Made by a program: the position numbers and the translations under genes. Shown piece by piece: positions 45,489 through 57,949 of a DNA stretch of 64,000 nucleotides (position 1 is its first letter; the number at the start of each line of letters is the position of its first letter). The notes beneath the pieces were generated by a model that saw only the letters and a program-made list of their open reading frames with translations, made no database searches and was not told where the DNA came from. This stretch comes from Anthopleura xanthogrammica. Taxonomy: Eukaryota; Cnidaria; Anthozoa; Actiniaria; Actiniidae. The stretch lies in assembly GCA_964019055.1 (NCBI GenBank), contig OZ025208.1, positions 17,506,228 to 17,570,227 on the forward strand, given 5' to 3'.

Positions 45489-46198
45489 CACCGATTCCAC
45501 AGTCAATAGTATCTATTGTACATCACGTGATCATGGCCGTTCTATTAATGTCATTAATATTACATACGGTACAGTTATTCGTTCTTCTATCTTACTAGAA
45601 CCAGTGATACGGTCAGCCACACAGCCAATAGTATCTATTGTACATCACGTGATCATGGTTCTATTAATGTCATTAATATTACATATGGTACAGTTATTCG
45701 TTCTTCTATCTTACTAGTACCAGTGATACGGTCTGCAACACAGCCAATAGTATCTATTGTAGTACATGAAAAGATCATGGCCGTTCTATTAATTTCATTA
45801 GTATTACATATGGTACAGTTATTCGTTCTTCTATCTTACTAGTACCAGTGATACGGTCAGCCACCCAGCCAATAGTATCTATTGTACATCACGTGATCAT
45901 GGTTCTGTTAATGTCATTAATATTACATATGGTACAGTTATTCGTTCTTCTATCTTACTAGTACCAGTGATACGGTCAGCCACCCAGCCAATAGTATCTA
46001 TTGTACATCACGTGATCATGGTTCTGTTAATGCCATTAATATTACATATGGTGCAGTTATTCGTTCTTCTATCTTACTAGTACCAGTGATACGGTTAGCC
46101 ACACAGCCAATAGTATCTATTGTACATCACGTGATCATGGTTGTGTTAATACCATTAATATTACATATGATACAGTTATTCGTTCTTCTATCTTACTA
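45489..46198 (+). repeat. ~118-bp tandem array upstream of locus 4, about six units
   Basis: Each unit contains CCAATAGTATCTATTGTACA, CATCACGTGATCATGG, TTAATGTCATTAATATTACA and TTACTAGTACCAGTGATACG. Units start near 45500, 45619, 45737, 45865, 45984 and 46103. A related single unit lies upstream of loci 2 (about 14580-14690) and 3 (about 36540-36670), and another near 47683-47757. Confidence 0.9.
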
Positions 46199-46319
46199 TT
46201 ATCATATTCTCTCTGCTTCATTGTTATGATAATGTTAACTGGGGACGAACACTCCGATTCGTAAGTTGATACGAAGCGAATTGTCGTGTAGATTTGGCGT
46301 CGGGCGTCTGCTGCTACTA

Positions 46320-46332
46320 AATAATAATAATG

Positions 46333-46387
<55 letters not shown>

Positions 46388-46395
46388 TGATGATG

Positions 46396-46428
<33 letters not shown>

Positions 46429-46430
46429 CT
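46320..46430 (+). repeat. (AAT)n microsatellite
   Basis: AAT/ATG trinucleotide tract; the Asn- and Leu-rich frames over it are by-products. It probably marks the 3' tail of the LINE remnant that follows. Confidence 0.9.
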
Positions 46431-46660
46431 TTATTTACTGTGGGTAACAAATACAGCAGAATATACTGAGCTGGTTTCCAATTTGGCCCACAACTAAAAT
46501 ATACAATGATAATAATAAGACAACAAAGCTAACTACTGACGGCGAGAAAAGAAAAATGTAGATCTAGATGGTGTACTAAAAACATATTACATAGAACTAA
46601 GCGCAGATTCATATGCACTACGCCTAAAAAAAACAAAGGTGACAAGGTTACGAGCAGGGC

Positions 46661-46799
46661 CCGGTTGTACGAAGGGTGGATAGCGCTGTCCTATGGATAA
46701 ATTCTTATCCAGTGGATAAGTCGATGCTATTATCCAATAAATTTATACACTGGATAAGATTTACCCATCGGATAGCGCTATCCACCCTTCGTACAACCG
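46661..46799. mobile_element. Hairpin MITE (CCGGTTGTACGAAGGGTGGA type)
   Basis: CCGGTTGTACGAAGGGTGGA and TCCACCCTTCGTACAACCG bound a foldback with GATAGCGCT blocks and GGATAA modules. It resembles widespread Harbinger-type MITEs; the right end lacks the GGGCC extension. Confidence 0.75.
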
Positions 46800-46923
46800 A
46801 TATTATGCTACCTAGTTAATAATACACAAAACATTTCTATATATGATATTAAGTAATATAAAATTTGAAGTAAATAATTAAGTTTTTTAAGAAAATTTAA
46901 GAAATAGATAGGGTGTGAGTGGC

Positions 46924-47141
46924 AATACTCCCGTTTCGAGTTCTCTTTTACGCTGTGTTAGCCTCAAAACCGTGTAATATATTCTTTTATTCAGTAACAG
47001 CCCGTGGAAATTCAAGAGATCTGTGTGTAAAGAAGACAATAAAAATACTTTGAAATTTCACGAGTTTTATCTAAATTTCTGCATAATTTACGCACAATTG
47101 AGGCTAATACAGCGTAAAAGAGAACTCGAAACGGGAGTATT
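46924..47141. mobile_element. Hairpin MITE
   Basis: AATACTCCCGTTTCGAGTTC and GAACTCGAAACGGGAGTATT, extending through TCTTTTACGCTGT, enclose about 125 bp. Non-coding. Confidence 0.85.
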
Positions 47142-47759
47142 CCAGCCTTAAATGAGGGTAATGATTTACAATTACGTCAATTCTCTGGAACGGAATTCCA
47201 GACTTTTGCCCCATCATATGAAAAACTCTTTTTACCGTTCTCTGTTTTAGGAAGAGGTAACTGTAGCGAGGTACTGGAACCCCTTAAGTTATAATCAGTA
47301 ACGTGCTGCTTTTGAGTAAAGAGATCTGCAAGACAAGCCCTACGAAGCCCTCTTGTCTTCTTGAAAGATTTCTTGCCAGTGGTAGATAATTTATGCGAGT
47401 GGTATTCAAATTAGATGAGTAACCAATAGGAAGACCAGGATTATCATAACAATGGGTCGCATTGACAATATAATATATGCAAATGACTTTGAATATATGT
47501 CTATTCTCAACTTTGAGGGGCACTTTGCATAAATACATTAGCTTGCTATCTTTCACTGCACATGAAAACTGTCAAGTTGTCTTTATTCGAAACTATTGTT
47601 TTTATTTATTCAATGTGCTCCTCAAATTTGATGTAAATGGGCCATATCGAAATGCTTTATGGGTCTTAAGAAAGCAACGTACTGTACATCACGTGATCAT
47701 GGTTGGTGCAGTTATTCAATCGGTCTTACTGGTACCAGTGAAACGGTTTGGTTGACAGT

Positions 47760-48044
47760 GAGCTCATAGCGCGATCGAGGCCATTTCGTATCGATTCGAT
47801 AACGATTCATGATGAATTACAACATGCATATATACATTGTTATTCTATCTTGCAGATTCTGCTAATGCCTCGACTTTCGCCAATATTTTGATCTTGTTAT
47901 CTATAATTCATAATTTGCTTTTCTTGTAATATTACTTCTTATTATAGCCCCAAGGTTATTGTAATTGGCTTGCAACCAATTTCTAAGTTTTAATTATTTT
48001 TTTTCTCGAAGATATTTTGTATTATTAAGGTTGTAAATAAAATT

Positions 48045-48090
<46 letters not shown>

Positions 48091-51000
48091 ATAATGTGAC
48101 CCGGGTTCCCGTCCCGCTATTTTCCTTTTATTTTTGCGATATAAATTAATCATTTAGTGAGAAAAGAGGGTCCAGTCCTGGACTAGGTTCCTAAAAAAAC
48201 TCGTCTTTACTCAATTCGGAGGGAGAAGTACGACGCACTTTAAGTCATCAAGTCTACCTCTTTATGATCTTTGGGCAGTGTGATGAATAACGTCAGTCTA
48301 GCAGTTTAGGGTGACTCAGGGACGGCGGAAGCGGGGGGCCGGGGGGCACTGGCCCCCCACTTATTATTTTTTTGTTGGGGCCAAAAAATTGTGGTTTGGA
48401 TAAATCATAAACTATAAATCATAATATTTTTAAAAGGCATTTGTATTTTGTATTTTGTAAAATAAATAAATAAATAATTGTAGTGCCCCCCCCCCCCCCC
48501 CCCAATGATTTTCAGCTTCCGCCGCCGCTGTGACTGACTACTTTTGAATGTTCAATCAATTTGAGCCAACGATGTCCGCTGCACAAAAACCTCTCAAAAC
48601 CGCATAATAACTTTCGAAATCAGTATTGAGGAATCATACACGTTTTGAACTTAAACGTGGCAAAACCCTAAACGTTTGCACGGGACTCTATATTTTTCTT
48701 TGGATTTACTAAAGCAACAGGCAAAAAGCAATCTTTTGAGAAAGTTTGACAAAAACGTAATTATTAGAACTCATAAAAAGCGTTGTACGTGTTTTTGTTG
48801 TCATCTTCGAGAACGATTATCGGTACATTATGCTAAAATGCTGAATTTTGAGCTTAATTTTAAAACTTTCTTCGAATCGAATATTTTTAGCTACTCTTCA
48901 AAGTTACTCTTCAAACTTAATGTTTAAAATAGATGTTCTGAGAAAAAAATAACCTTTTCTAAATAGTTCTTGCTAAAGTAGTTAGTCACCTTGAAGAAGA
49001 AGAAGAAGATGATGATAATCAAAGACCAATTTTTTCATTAAAAATGTGTTATTTTCCTTTGTTCGTCATTAACGCCTGACTCATTTGGTTGAGCATGCGC
49101 CAGCATATCTGCTGTACGTGGGGGATGCAATCCAATACATTACTCATGATCTTAAAATAAATGATTGGAAGGTGCTATCTTTACTCTAAGAATATTTGGA
49201 AACAGACAGTAAAATCTAACGGTGGGCGAATGGTGACGCAAAACCCCAGACGTTCACGTAAAACCGGGTCAAAAGTTCATCTGTTCAGTCATAGTTGTGA
49301 ACATCGTGTAATTTCGATATTTACTCACACTGATTGAACCAAGAAACGCACGCCGGTATGTATAGTTGTGTCGTGCCGTGGATGTGGTGGGTTATGTGTA
49401 CCAGAAATCCGATTGGATGAGTTTTAATCGTGTGCGTTGTGATTGGTTCAAAAGGATGGCATCAATTTCGTACCGTAACGGTACGACATACCGTGTCGTA
49501 CAGCCATGATTCATACGAAATCAAGGACTGGCTGTCACTGACATTCTTACCTGAGCTGATGTGCTCTACTCACAAACTCTTAATTAAATCTAGCCATAAC
49601 TAGATATCGTGTGAGTGCAGTTGCTAGAATCTCAGTGTCCTGCATGTACATGTGCTTCGAGGGTTTTTCTCAGGGTTTTCCGGTTCAGTCTTCCCTCCAC
49701 AAAAATCAACACTATTATTTGAAGTCCACTTTCATTGGCATATCTTGTATGGTGTCCCTGCTATTACAAACACCACGAAACCTGCGTATTAAAATATATC
49801 TAAACAAACTAGTACATCAGCCAGTTTCAAACATTAACCAAAATAGCATTCTGTGATTTATTCCGGGATTGCATTCTCACTAATCTTCGTTTGGTCAACG
49901 GCCAAACCACCTCACCTCATCTGAGATTCCAGAGACTGTTAAAGTCTGACTCTCACCGGCTTCATACTCAGACTTTACCAAACTGATCTTGTTCAGTCAA
50001 CACACAAATAAAAAGGTATTTCCGGAGGCGTATTTATACTAGAAAACCATAAAACACTTCCATAAGAGGCGTCAGTGCTTGTTGTACCATATTATTGTGG
50101 TTAACCATAGGAAACCTTTGTTATAATTGCACGACAATGGGAAATGAAATTGTTAAATATAGTGTCAATTAAATGAATACCACGCTGTGAAGTACAACTC
50201 TGTTATAGAATTGGAATCAGGAAATGTTGTGGGTCAGGATGAGGGGTAAGGAAGCTAGAAAACAGCAAATATAGATGTTTTATCAACAGATTTCAATAGA
50301 TGCACGCACAGGGGTAATGATGAACACTCAAAATGCCTATGATTTTGAGAAGTAGAGGTCACGATAAAAAGATATACGATAAACATATCTATGAATAAGC
50401 CAAAACAATTAACCAAATATTAATGCTAAGAGCTCTGTTGTTAACTTAGTGATTGCGTTTTAAAATATCCTTGAACGTGCTTGAGTTATCGGTCGTGTAA
50501 TCAATAACGGATGAGCTCGTTAAGTGCCTCCCTCAGGGCACTGTACCACATGACAAGGTTTCTCACGGTAATGCAAATGTGATTCACTTCCAAGGGACAA
50601 ATCCACACTTTTACCAAGGCGATTTTGATTCAGTCAAAACCTTTAATTTCCTTTGATTTCTTATCGGCAACATTCCAGAAGGCGATCCTAATTTATTAAT
50701 GTTTGATACGGTCATTACTCAGCATACCCAACCTTGGGTTCTTCAGTTTTTGTCAGTGCCAAAAAAGGGCAAAGAAATATCTCTACAGTTATAGTACTTT
50801 GTTGTCCATGGTTGATAACAATAAGATACAAAACGTAGGAAAATAGGCAGTGAATGCAGTGGTGAATATAACAGCGAACTGAAATTATGATAATTGTATG
50901 AACGTGACAGTCAACTGAGTTTTATCAGGTGATGACAATGACAAAAACTACTAGAGTTTTCCACCATCTTCGTTTCACTCTGCACGCAAGCATACAAAAC

Positions 51001-51900
51001 ATACATAACGATTCTCTTTATCGTTCCTAGCTTGACGTTTGTTTTAACTCATAAACCTGTAAAAATTGCTCTATTTTATCATACAACTCTTGGAATCATC
51101 TGCCACTTCAAATCTTATAAGAGTCATGACAACTCGGCGGTCCGGTTGGTCAGGTTCTCTGGGTTTTGGCAAATTGTTATGAAGCAGGATGTTTGACCGA
51201 AAATCGGCAACAGAAAAGATGTTGTGCAATATTTCTTATAATATGTGGAACTAAATAGATGTATTATGGCTAGTATTTTGGTATATTCTGGTTCTGGTGT
51301 TGTAATCCTCAGTTCGGTATCATTGACTTACAAACAGACCTATTAGCACTATATTAGGTCACTAACAGCTCTTACTGTCGAGACTGATTATCCTTGCTTC
51401 AATGGATTTTTCAATAAACTTATCAGTACATGATAAATCTGAAGTTCTAGTACAATATCGCTTCAATCAGGGATTTGGAATCCTAACGGAAAAGACTCAG
51501 CTTCCTAGGGTTGACCAAACCTTTCCTACCACATTTGATAATGGGTGACGTTGGTGGTCAAATAGCCAGTAAATGGGTTGAATCTGGGCTCAGCTTACCT
51601 CCACATGTAGCGATACATCACGCCTAGCTGTAAAATCAGTTTTCAATCTGTTTCCTCTTGAGTGGATCATTTACATCATCAGAGAGGTCTTTATGACTGA
51701 ATTATGGACCAATAAATTAACAATTTCTAAACACTGAACGGAAGAATGATTAAATGAGAGCATTACTGAGTATTGTACTCTGACCAACCATAATGATCGA
51801 TACAAAAATGGCAAACATTCCATGCGGTGGGATTGTTTGATATTTGGGCAGTGATCAGGAAAAGGTTATTATATGACCTTATTATTCAAACTCAGCGATG
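47760..51900. other. Gene-poor region upstream of locus 5
   Basis: No convincing exon is seen in about 4.1 kb. It contains a (GTT)n microsatellite at 48040-48090 and a G/C-tract element at about 48312-48532 whose ends GGCGGAAGC and GCTTCCGCC are inverted repeats. The frames at 48676-48927 and 49611-49856 lack domains. Distal regulatory DNA for locus 5 could lie here, but nothing points to it directly. Confidence 0.55.
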
Positions 51901-52001
51901 GATTATTTAAAGACAGCTTGCTCACTCAAGCACCTATCATTGCCAACTGAATACGATACTAACACTCGCAAACAACTCAGTGGAACAAGTTCCCAACAAC
52001 C
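51901..52001 (+). promoter_or_regulatory. Probable core promoter of locus 5
   Basis: A TATTTAAA box at about 51903-51910 lies roughly 95 bp before the ATG at 52002, leaving space for a 5' UTR of about 60-70 bp. Predicted from sequence only. Confidence 0.5.
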
Positions 52002-55000
52002 ATGGCAATGTCTTCCAATATATGTGCTTTTGCTTTAGCAATATGCTTTATTTCTTCGATCGTCGATTTGACATTTTGTGAGCAAATTCATCGTAAGTAT
52101 TTCGCCAAACAATTTTTTTTTTCTCGCTTTCTCTTTCGTCCTCTTTGCTTTGGTAATAACGATTTCAAAATTGAAAAAAAAAACAACATATCCTTCATTA
52201 AATTATATAGTTATTACAAGTTTTTGACTAATAGTATTTTTTTTTTTTCTGATTTCTTTTTTTCTCAGGTCTGCTTGATTGTCATAGAAGTAAATATGAG
52301 TGTTGTCCTGATGGTGTAACTGACGCTTTGGGATGGAACAGGAAAGGATGTTCAGGTAAGCCACATACCATCTCGTTTTCCTAGTCTTTCAATATACATA
52401 CAATCATATTATCACCTTATTAGTGTATTAAATTATTAACTCTTTATTCTAAACATATTCAAAATGAATATTTTGTACTTTTACCAAAATATTATTGAAA
52501 AACCAAATTACAAAATCAATCTTGCTTGACGAACGATTAGTATCGTAGTAGTTCAGAAATTTCTCGAGTCTTTAGAGCCTATTTCATTTAAAAGTCATAT
52601 AAAAACATACTTTTTCCTGCTGTTTTTTTCTACAGCTCTTCTCTGTTACGATAAAGACAAACTGTGCAAAGAAATGAAAGCTAATGGAGACTGCGAGTCG
52701 TTGGATAAATGGACAGAAATGAGTGAATTGTGCCCCAAAACTTGTGGAAGATGTAAAAACCAAGGTAAGGTAGCAAACATTCGGCAAAAAAAATATTGAA
52801 GCAATGAAAAATTATTTTATCAACGCTTTTGATCAATTAAGCCAGACGAGGGAAGTTTGTTCAATTAATTCCAAACTTTTGTGGTTTCATAGGATGTAAT
52901 TAAAATAACCAACATTCATTATACAAATCCAATACGTTTATCAGTTTGAAAAGGGAGAACTGACAAACACAATTGAATATTAATCTGATGAATCGAGAAT
53001 AAACTCGTTTGACACGACTGAAAATTTCTCCGGCTATGTCCGTATGCAAATTAGCAAAAAATCAGTGCCTTACCAATATACTTAACATATACAATTCCAA
53101 AAATTGGCAGCTGTACGTTCTTTTTCTTTCATATTGTATCTATTAAGCGTTTTAATATAGTATCTTAAAGTATTTTAAAGCCTTTTTAGTTGGCAGAAAC
53201 TCAGGTTGAAGCGTTCTTTAATAGCATAATGACATGCGCGTCGCACATGCGCAATTGAAAAGGATGGTTTAAGTCTATAGATTTATTAATATAACTCTAA
53301 CGAAAGTTTAACTTAACTTTTCAAGATGTTTGTTTGAAAAAAAAATCGCCAAAACTAGAAAAAAGGACGTAAATGTTGTTGAAGTTTTGAAGTTCCCGAT
53401 TGCTGAATGTCGTGTGACGTTATCACCGCCATCTTTATCTTTTAAATGTTTTTCTGTTACATATCAAGCAAAATGGCGACCTCGTCTTGTACACCAGCTA
53501 GAATTTGCTTTACCAATTGTACAGTGAAGTCTGATTGGCAGAGCTGTTATGGGTTGCAATCACATGACTCAAAATCCCTTGAGATATATATAGCAATGAA
53601 ACATTCGCCCTTTGGTTGATATAACAATATAATTTTAATGAGTAATATTAATCCTTCATGATCAGGGTCGTGAAGAGGAGGTATCAATCACCAACCACGG
53701 ACAATTTTTTTCGTAAATTCACGAATCACGAACTGAAAATACGATAAATGAATAAAGTCTCGAATCAAGGTCTTCAAAATAAGCAAATCACGCGCATCAC
53801 AGGGGGATTGAAATTCACGAATCACGGTCCAAAAAAAGGCCGAATCACCGATCACGAAAAATATCTTCACCATGCACCGTGAATCCTTTTTATAGTCAAC
53901 CAACAAAGCGGCTTGTGACGTACCATTCACCCCAAGAATATAGATGCTCATTTTGATTTTTTTCTGGGTATAATAAATTACTAATGTTGATGGTTACATG
54001 TCATATAGGAAAGGCTGCCTCCCCTCCGGCATGCTACAAGAACAAATATGGATGCTGTTATGATGGTGTCACACCAGCCATCAGTGATGACAAGAGACCA
54101 GGTGTTGGATGTCCATGTAAGTATTTCTGTATCTAGCACTCATCTTGACCACTAGATCATTGCCTTGATATTCATCCTCCTAATAATAGCTCGTCTTCAT
54201 GATAATAATAGGAAAAACAAAACTTATAGACACTTGACCTGCAAGTCTCCTTGATCGACAATAGATCTATTGTATTGGTCCTCTTCTGGGGGTCGCAATA
54301 AATTAAAAAAAAAATGATTTGTCTGTGGATTTTACAAAACACTTAATGAGCCGTTCTCATTTGATCTTAATTCTTCCTAGGGCCATTTTCGACCTTTTTT
54401 AAAATTTAATCATGTTGAATGAGCCCCGATTTTTTTAACGACTGATTGTTGTACTGTTCAGTCCGTTCTATATAACGATTGCCGGATAACATGGTCAACT
54501 GACCGCGTCGCCAGCTAGCACAGCCTTGGTCCAAAAGCTATGAAATAGTAAAAACCTAGTCTGTAGAAGAATATTAAAAGAAGCTCAAAATATTTATTTT
54601 CGATTCTGCCCCCAAATGGAATGTCAAGCTGCTTCTTTTTATAACTGGACTGCAACCGAGTTTGATGTATCAGGCTTCAGATTGAACAATATTATTATCA
54701 CTGGCAACTGAATTTGGATATTACGAAACTAACAAAAAAATAATAAAAAAAGGAAAAAAAGGAAATAAAAAATGCATGCAGTAATTTTCCTGTGCATACA
54801 TGTTGTTGTTGTCGTCGTCGTCGTCGTTGTTGTTGTTGTTGTTGTTGTTGTTTAGTTTAATTTTCATTGCAAGGGTAGAACCAGGGGGTGAATTGGGTGA
54901 ATTGCACGCCCTTGGAGTTGAATATAATAAGAATAAAGGATAAGATAAGACCAAAAAAGACACTATGTAATGCCTTGCTAGGTACCAGTCACCCCCCTTG

Positions 55001-56534
55001 AAATCATTCTGGATCCGCCACTGCATTGTGTCTGCTACTAATCAATTCGTACAATTCAAGGTTTCTATTCAACTAGATTTTGATCACTACTATTTTTGTA
55101 TTTGTTTTACAGTTTGCAGTGATAGATATAAACACACATGCAGACAGTTTGGCCGTCGATTCTGGTGCCTGGGCAAATATCCAAGACCTCGGTTTTTCCT
55201 CAAGCATTATTGCTTCAAGCAATGTGGCTTCTGCAAAAGTAAGTATATTATCGTCCTCTTTCAATTCCGGCATACGCTAAAATCAATGGGTCTCCCCGAA
55301 AACGGCAATATTCAAAGTTAATTTAGGAAAGCGAGAGCTTGGGTAAAGAAAGTCTGTCACGTAATTGAACTGAAATATTATTTGCAGCTGCATGACCTAA
55401 TTTTGTGCTTTTTTTTCTGGATTATAGACTTCAAGAAAATGACCTTACCAAAAGAGAGAAGAGATTGGTAAGTTACGCTGAATGTACAAGGGCGGACGGA
55501 GGGGGGGGGGGGTGAACTGGGTGACTTTTCACCCCCCTTTTATACAGTCATGTATTCAGCAATTCAAATCTTCGTCGGAATATTTATAAATAGGTACAAT
55601 GCGCTTAACAATGAAAGTATTTTATATAACACTCGTTGTTAATGTATTATGAGTCTAATATTCGAATATCCCTGAAAGATCTTGATTGCTTCAATATTTG
55701 GAATTTGCTTGCTCTAAAAATCAAAGTTCACCCCCCCCCCCCCCCCCCCTTGTCGGCTTTGTGAAACGTCTAGCGTGTACATGATTTTTTCAAAAGCGGA
55801 CGTATCCAAACTATCGATATCGTCCGTCATGTGGTTAGACACTGTTATCAACATCCTTGTCAAACTTGGAGTATCCTAGGCTAGCCAGTAGGCTTATGGA
55901 AAAAAAACCTCCCTGACTGATCTTTTGTAGGTTTGTTAATTTTCTCCGTTTCCTAATCTATGAGTGACTATCAAAATCCAGCTGAGTTGACCTTCAGAAC
56001 AAACTCAAAGTCAACCAATCAGAATTGAGGATTCGACATCGTTTTTTGCCGAGTTAGCATTTCCCATTATTCTGCGAAGAGAACTCAGCTGGATAGTTAG
56101 GCCTGGTTTCCATGGAGTTTGTTTCTCTTACCAGATGCGGGGAAAATTTGTTTTCTCGTGATCTTCTTACTTTTTGATTTATACATGTTTCCATTGCTTT
56201 TTTGTGCATTTTCGGTTTGACATTTTAGAGTTTTTTGAATTGATTCTATCCTAAAAATAAGAAAAAACACCCTTAAGCATGTTTACTTTCATATGAAAAC
56301 CAGAGTCACGAATTTAACAAAGCTTCCTAGTTCTAGCTATTTCTGCAAGGATCTAACGGTTATTTATTTATTTATTAAGTTCCAACAGATAATTTGTTGA
56401 GGAGAAGCTAGACAGGTGACCACCTATAAATAAGCTCTCCAAATTAATCTGGTTGATCTTAGTTGACACTTTTGTGCGTACAATGTGTCATATCTGTCTT
56501 TTTCTTTCATCACAGGAGAAAAGAATTTTACTGA
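52002..56534 (+). CDS. Locus 5: intact secreted GCC-cassette/ShK protein
   Basis: Seven exons, 52002-52092, 52269-52355, 52636-52764, 54009-54116, 55113-55238, 55428-55467 and 56516-56534, sum to 600 bp (199 residues). Exon 1 is a signal peptide (MAMSSNICAFALAICFISS). Exon 2 is a GCCPD cassette (KYECCPDGVTDA); exon 3 an ShK domain (LCPKTCGRC); exon 4 a GCCYD cassette (KYGCCYDGVTPA, closing GVGCP); exon 5 a second ShK domain (HYCFKQCGFC). Exons 6-7 add a basic tail ending RKEFY. The first five junctions are phase 1 with GT/AG ends, the classic layout for shuffled extracellular modules. If exon 6 is skipped the tail is longer and in another frame. GCC cassettes of this type occur in papilin-like matrix proteins; ShK domains are common in cnidarian matrix and secreted proteins, so a matrix role is as likely as channel binding. 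Confidence 0.85.
53640..53960. repeat. CACGAATCACG-rich intronic repeat in locus 5
   Basis: Irregular repeats of AATCACGAA/AATCACGGT-type words fill part of intron 3. The minus-strand frame at 53688-53951 is a by-product. No mobile-element ends were found. Confidence 0.45.
54750..55020 (-). repeat. (GTT/GTC)n microsatellite and dispersed repeat in locus 5 intron 4
   Basis: A GTT/GTC tract lies at about 54802-54852. The flanking DNA ends GGATCCGCCACTG, a sequence typical of degenerate MITE termini. No gene. Confidence 0.5.
55490..55760. mobile_element. G/C-tract MITE-like element in locus 5
   Basis: A poly-G run after GGGCGGACGGA at 55490 and a poly-C run at 55733-55750 bound an AT-rich interior in the intron between exons 6 and 7. 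The architecture resembles the element at 48312-48532. Confidence 0.45.
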
Positions 56535-57480
56535 AGACCAAAGAGGCATCATTCTCATATCGACAAAACGAAATTAAACTGAGCCGGTGCTTGAAGTCTA
56601 ATCGGTCAGCCAGTTTTATTTCACCTGTTTTTCGACGATATTCGTGATACAAATGACTTCCGCTCTTAGCCAGTGAAAAAGCAAGAAAAAGCAAGAAAAC
56701 AATCGCTGTCCAATCACAGTGCTTGAACTTGGAACCCTTTGAGAGTCATCCAACATAATGGCGAAGGTTCTGGAAACAGGGAGATAATATACCACGCAGT
56801 AAATCTAATAGAAATTCGCTCAACTGAAGGACCAAATTAATATTAGAAAATAAATTGTACTGGCTACGGGTTAGAGTAAGAGAACTGAATAACTGAGAAG
56901 ATAAGGAAGTTTTACCGTCTCATGATAAAGACGTCAGCTATCAAATTTCAAATATATAAACAAATAAATAAATTATAACAATAGGCTAGGAGATAAGACA
57001 CGAACATTAAGATGGTAGATAATGAACGACAAAACCCCATAAAGGCAGCATTAATAGTTCTGTACATATTTTAATGTTAGATAGTAACGATGTATAAGAA
57101 AATTATTCGTATGATGGGAGCCACACAAGTTACCAGTCAGTTTTGTTATTTATATAGTACGTACCTCAGTCGATACCCAAAAGACTAAAGATAGTTCGAT
57201 CAGCCAGCCGTTTAGTGATGATAGATAAGTTTTGGATTTACTTAGCAAGGCTCAGAGAACGAATAACAGCGTTTTACCCGCATAGTTGACAGCTAGTGCC
57301 GGTAACTGTATTAGTTTATAACCACACTAAGTATAATATATTTTAACTTTTTAATCAAAAGAAAAATACACAAAGATAACAGAAAACTTGTATTTTTGCT
57401 CCGATATTTATTTTCCCATGCAACGGATATGAAAAAAAATTTTTTTTTTTGATGGAATATTGTGTTTTTTGGCAACGAAT
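56535..57480. other. Intergenic region between locus 5 and the zinc-finger gene
   Basis: AT-rich DNA with no exon or repeat that I recognise; it presumably includes the locus 5 3' UTR. Confidence 0.5.
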
Positions 57481-57486
57481 TGTTTT

Positions 57487-57720
57487 AATAATAATAATAA
57501 TAATAATAATAAGCTAATTTATATAGCGCCTAACTCCTTTTAGCCCAAAGGCGCTGTTTACAGATATCTATGTATAAAACTAAAAATATGTACTACGTTT
57601 TATGAAAAATAAAAGTTTTGAGTTTTTTCTTAAAAAGTTCTAAACTGTTCGTGGTTCTTAAATCGAGGCCGAAGTTCGTTCCACAGCTTTGGTGTTTTAA
57701 CAATAAAAATGAAAAACCAA
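57487..57720 (-). pseudogene. LINE 3'-end fragment
   Basis: An AATAATAAT tail at 57487-57510 and TATATAGCGCCTAACTCC are followed, on the minus strand, by a frame reading KTPKLWNELRPRFKNHEQFR, typical of LINE polymerase C-termini. It is truncated just upstream of the zinc-finger gene. Confidence 0.6.
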
Positions 57721-57949
57721 AGCCATCTGATAAGAAGAGTCAATTCAAAGGTTTCGAGTACGAAATGGAAAAAGCCTCCCCAATTGGCATTTTTAGTTCA
57801 AAAAACCACAACCACACTTGGGCTGTCGTTCGAATTCAGCACGTTCGTTGATATTCATGCGGAGTTTCTAGAAGAGCGCATGCGCTGATTTGGCAGCGGG
57901 ATTCCCGCGGGATGGAAACTGTCTCTGTTGGACTCCACAGTCTGTTGAC

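Larger units (their letters stand above)
46431..47420 (-). pseudogene. LINE 3'-end remnant
   Basis: On the minus strand near 47260-47180 the frame reads KKSFSYDGAKVWNSVPEN, a signature of LINE polymerase C-termini, followed by AT-rich DNA and an AAT tail at 46430. Two hairpin MITEs are nested in it. Confidence 0.6.

Noticed and set aside
46235..46469. Asn-rich or Leu-rich peptide gene
   Set aside because: Generated by the AAT microsatellite.
52002..56534. Calling the ShK proteins neurotoxins
   Set aside because: ShK domains are widespread in non-toxic matrix and enzyme proteins; two ShK units alternating with papilin-like cassettes give no direct evidence for channel binding.
57618..57851. 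77-residue plus-strand protein upstream of the zinc-finger gene
   Set aside because: The opposite strand over 57600-57720 reads as a LINE polymerase C-terminus, which explains the open frame.
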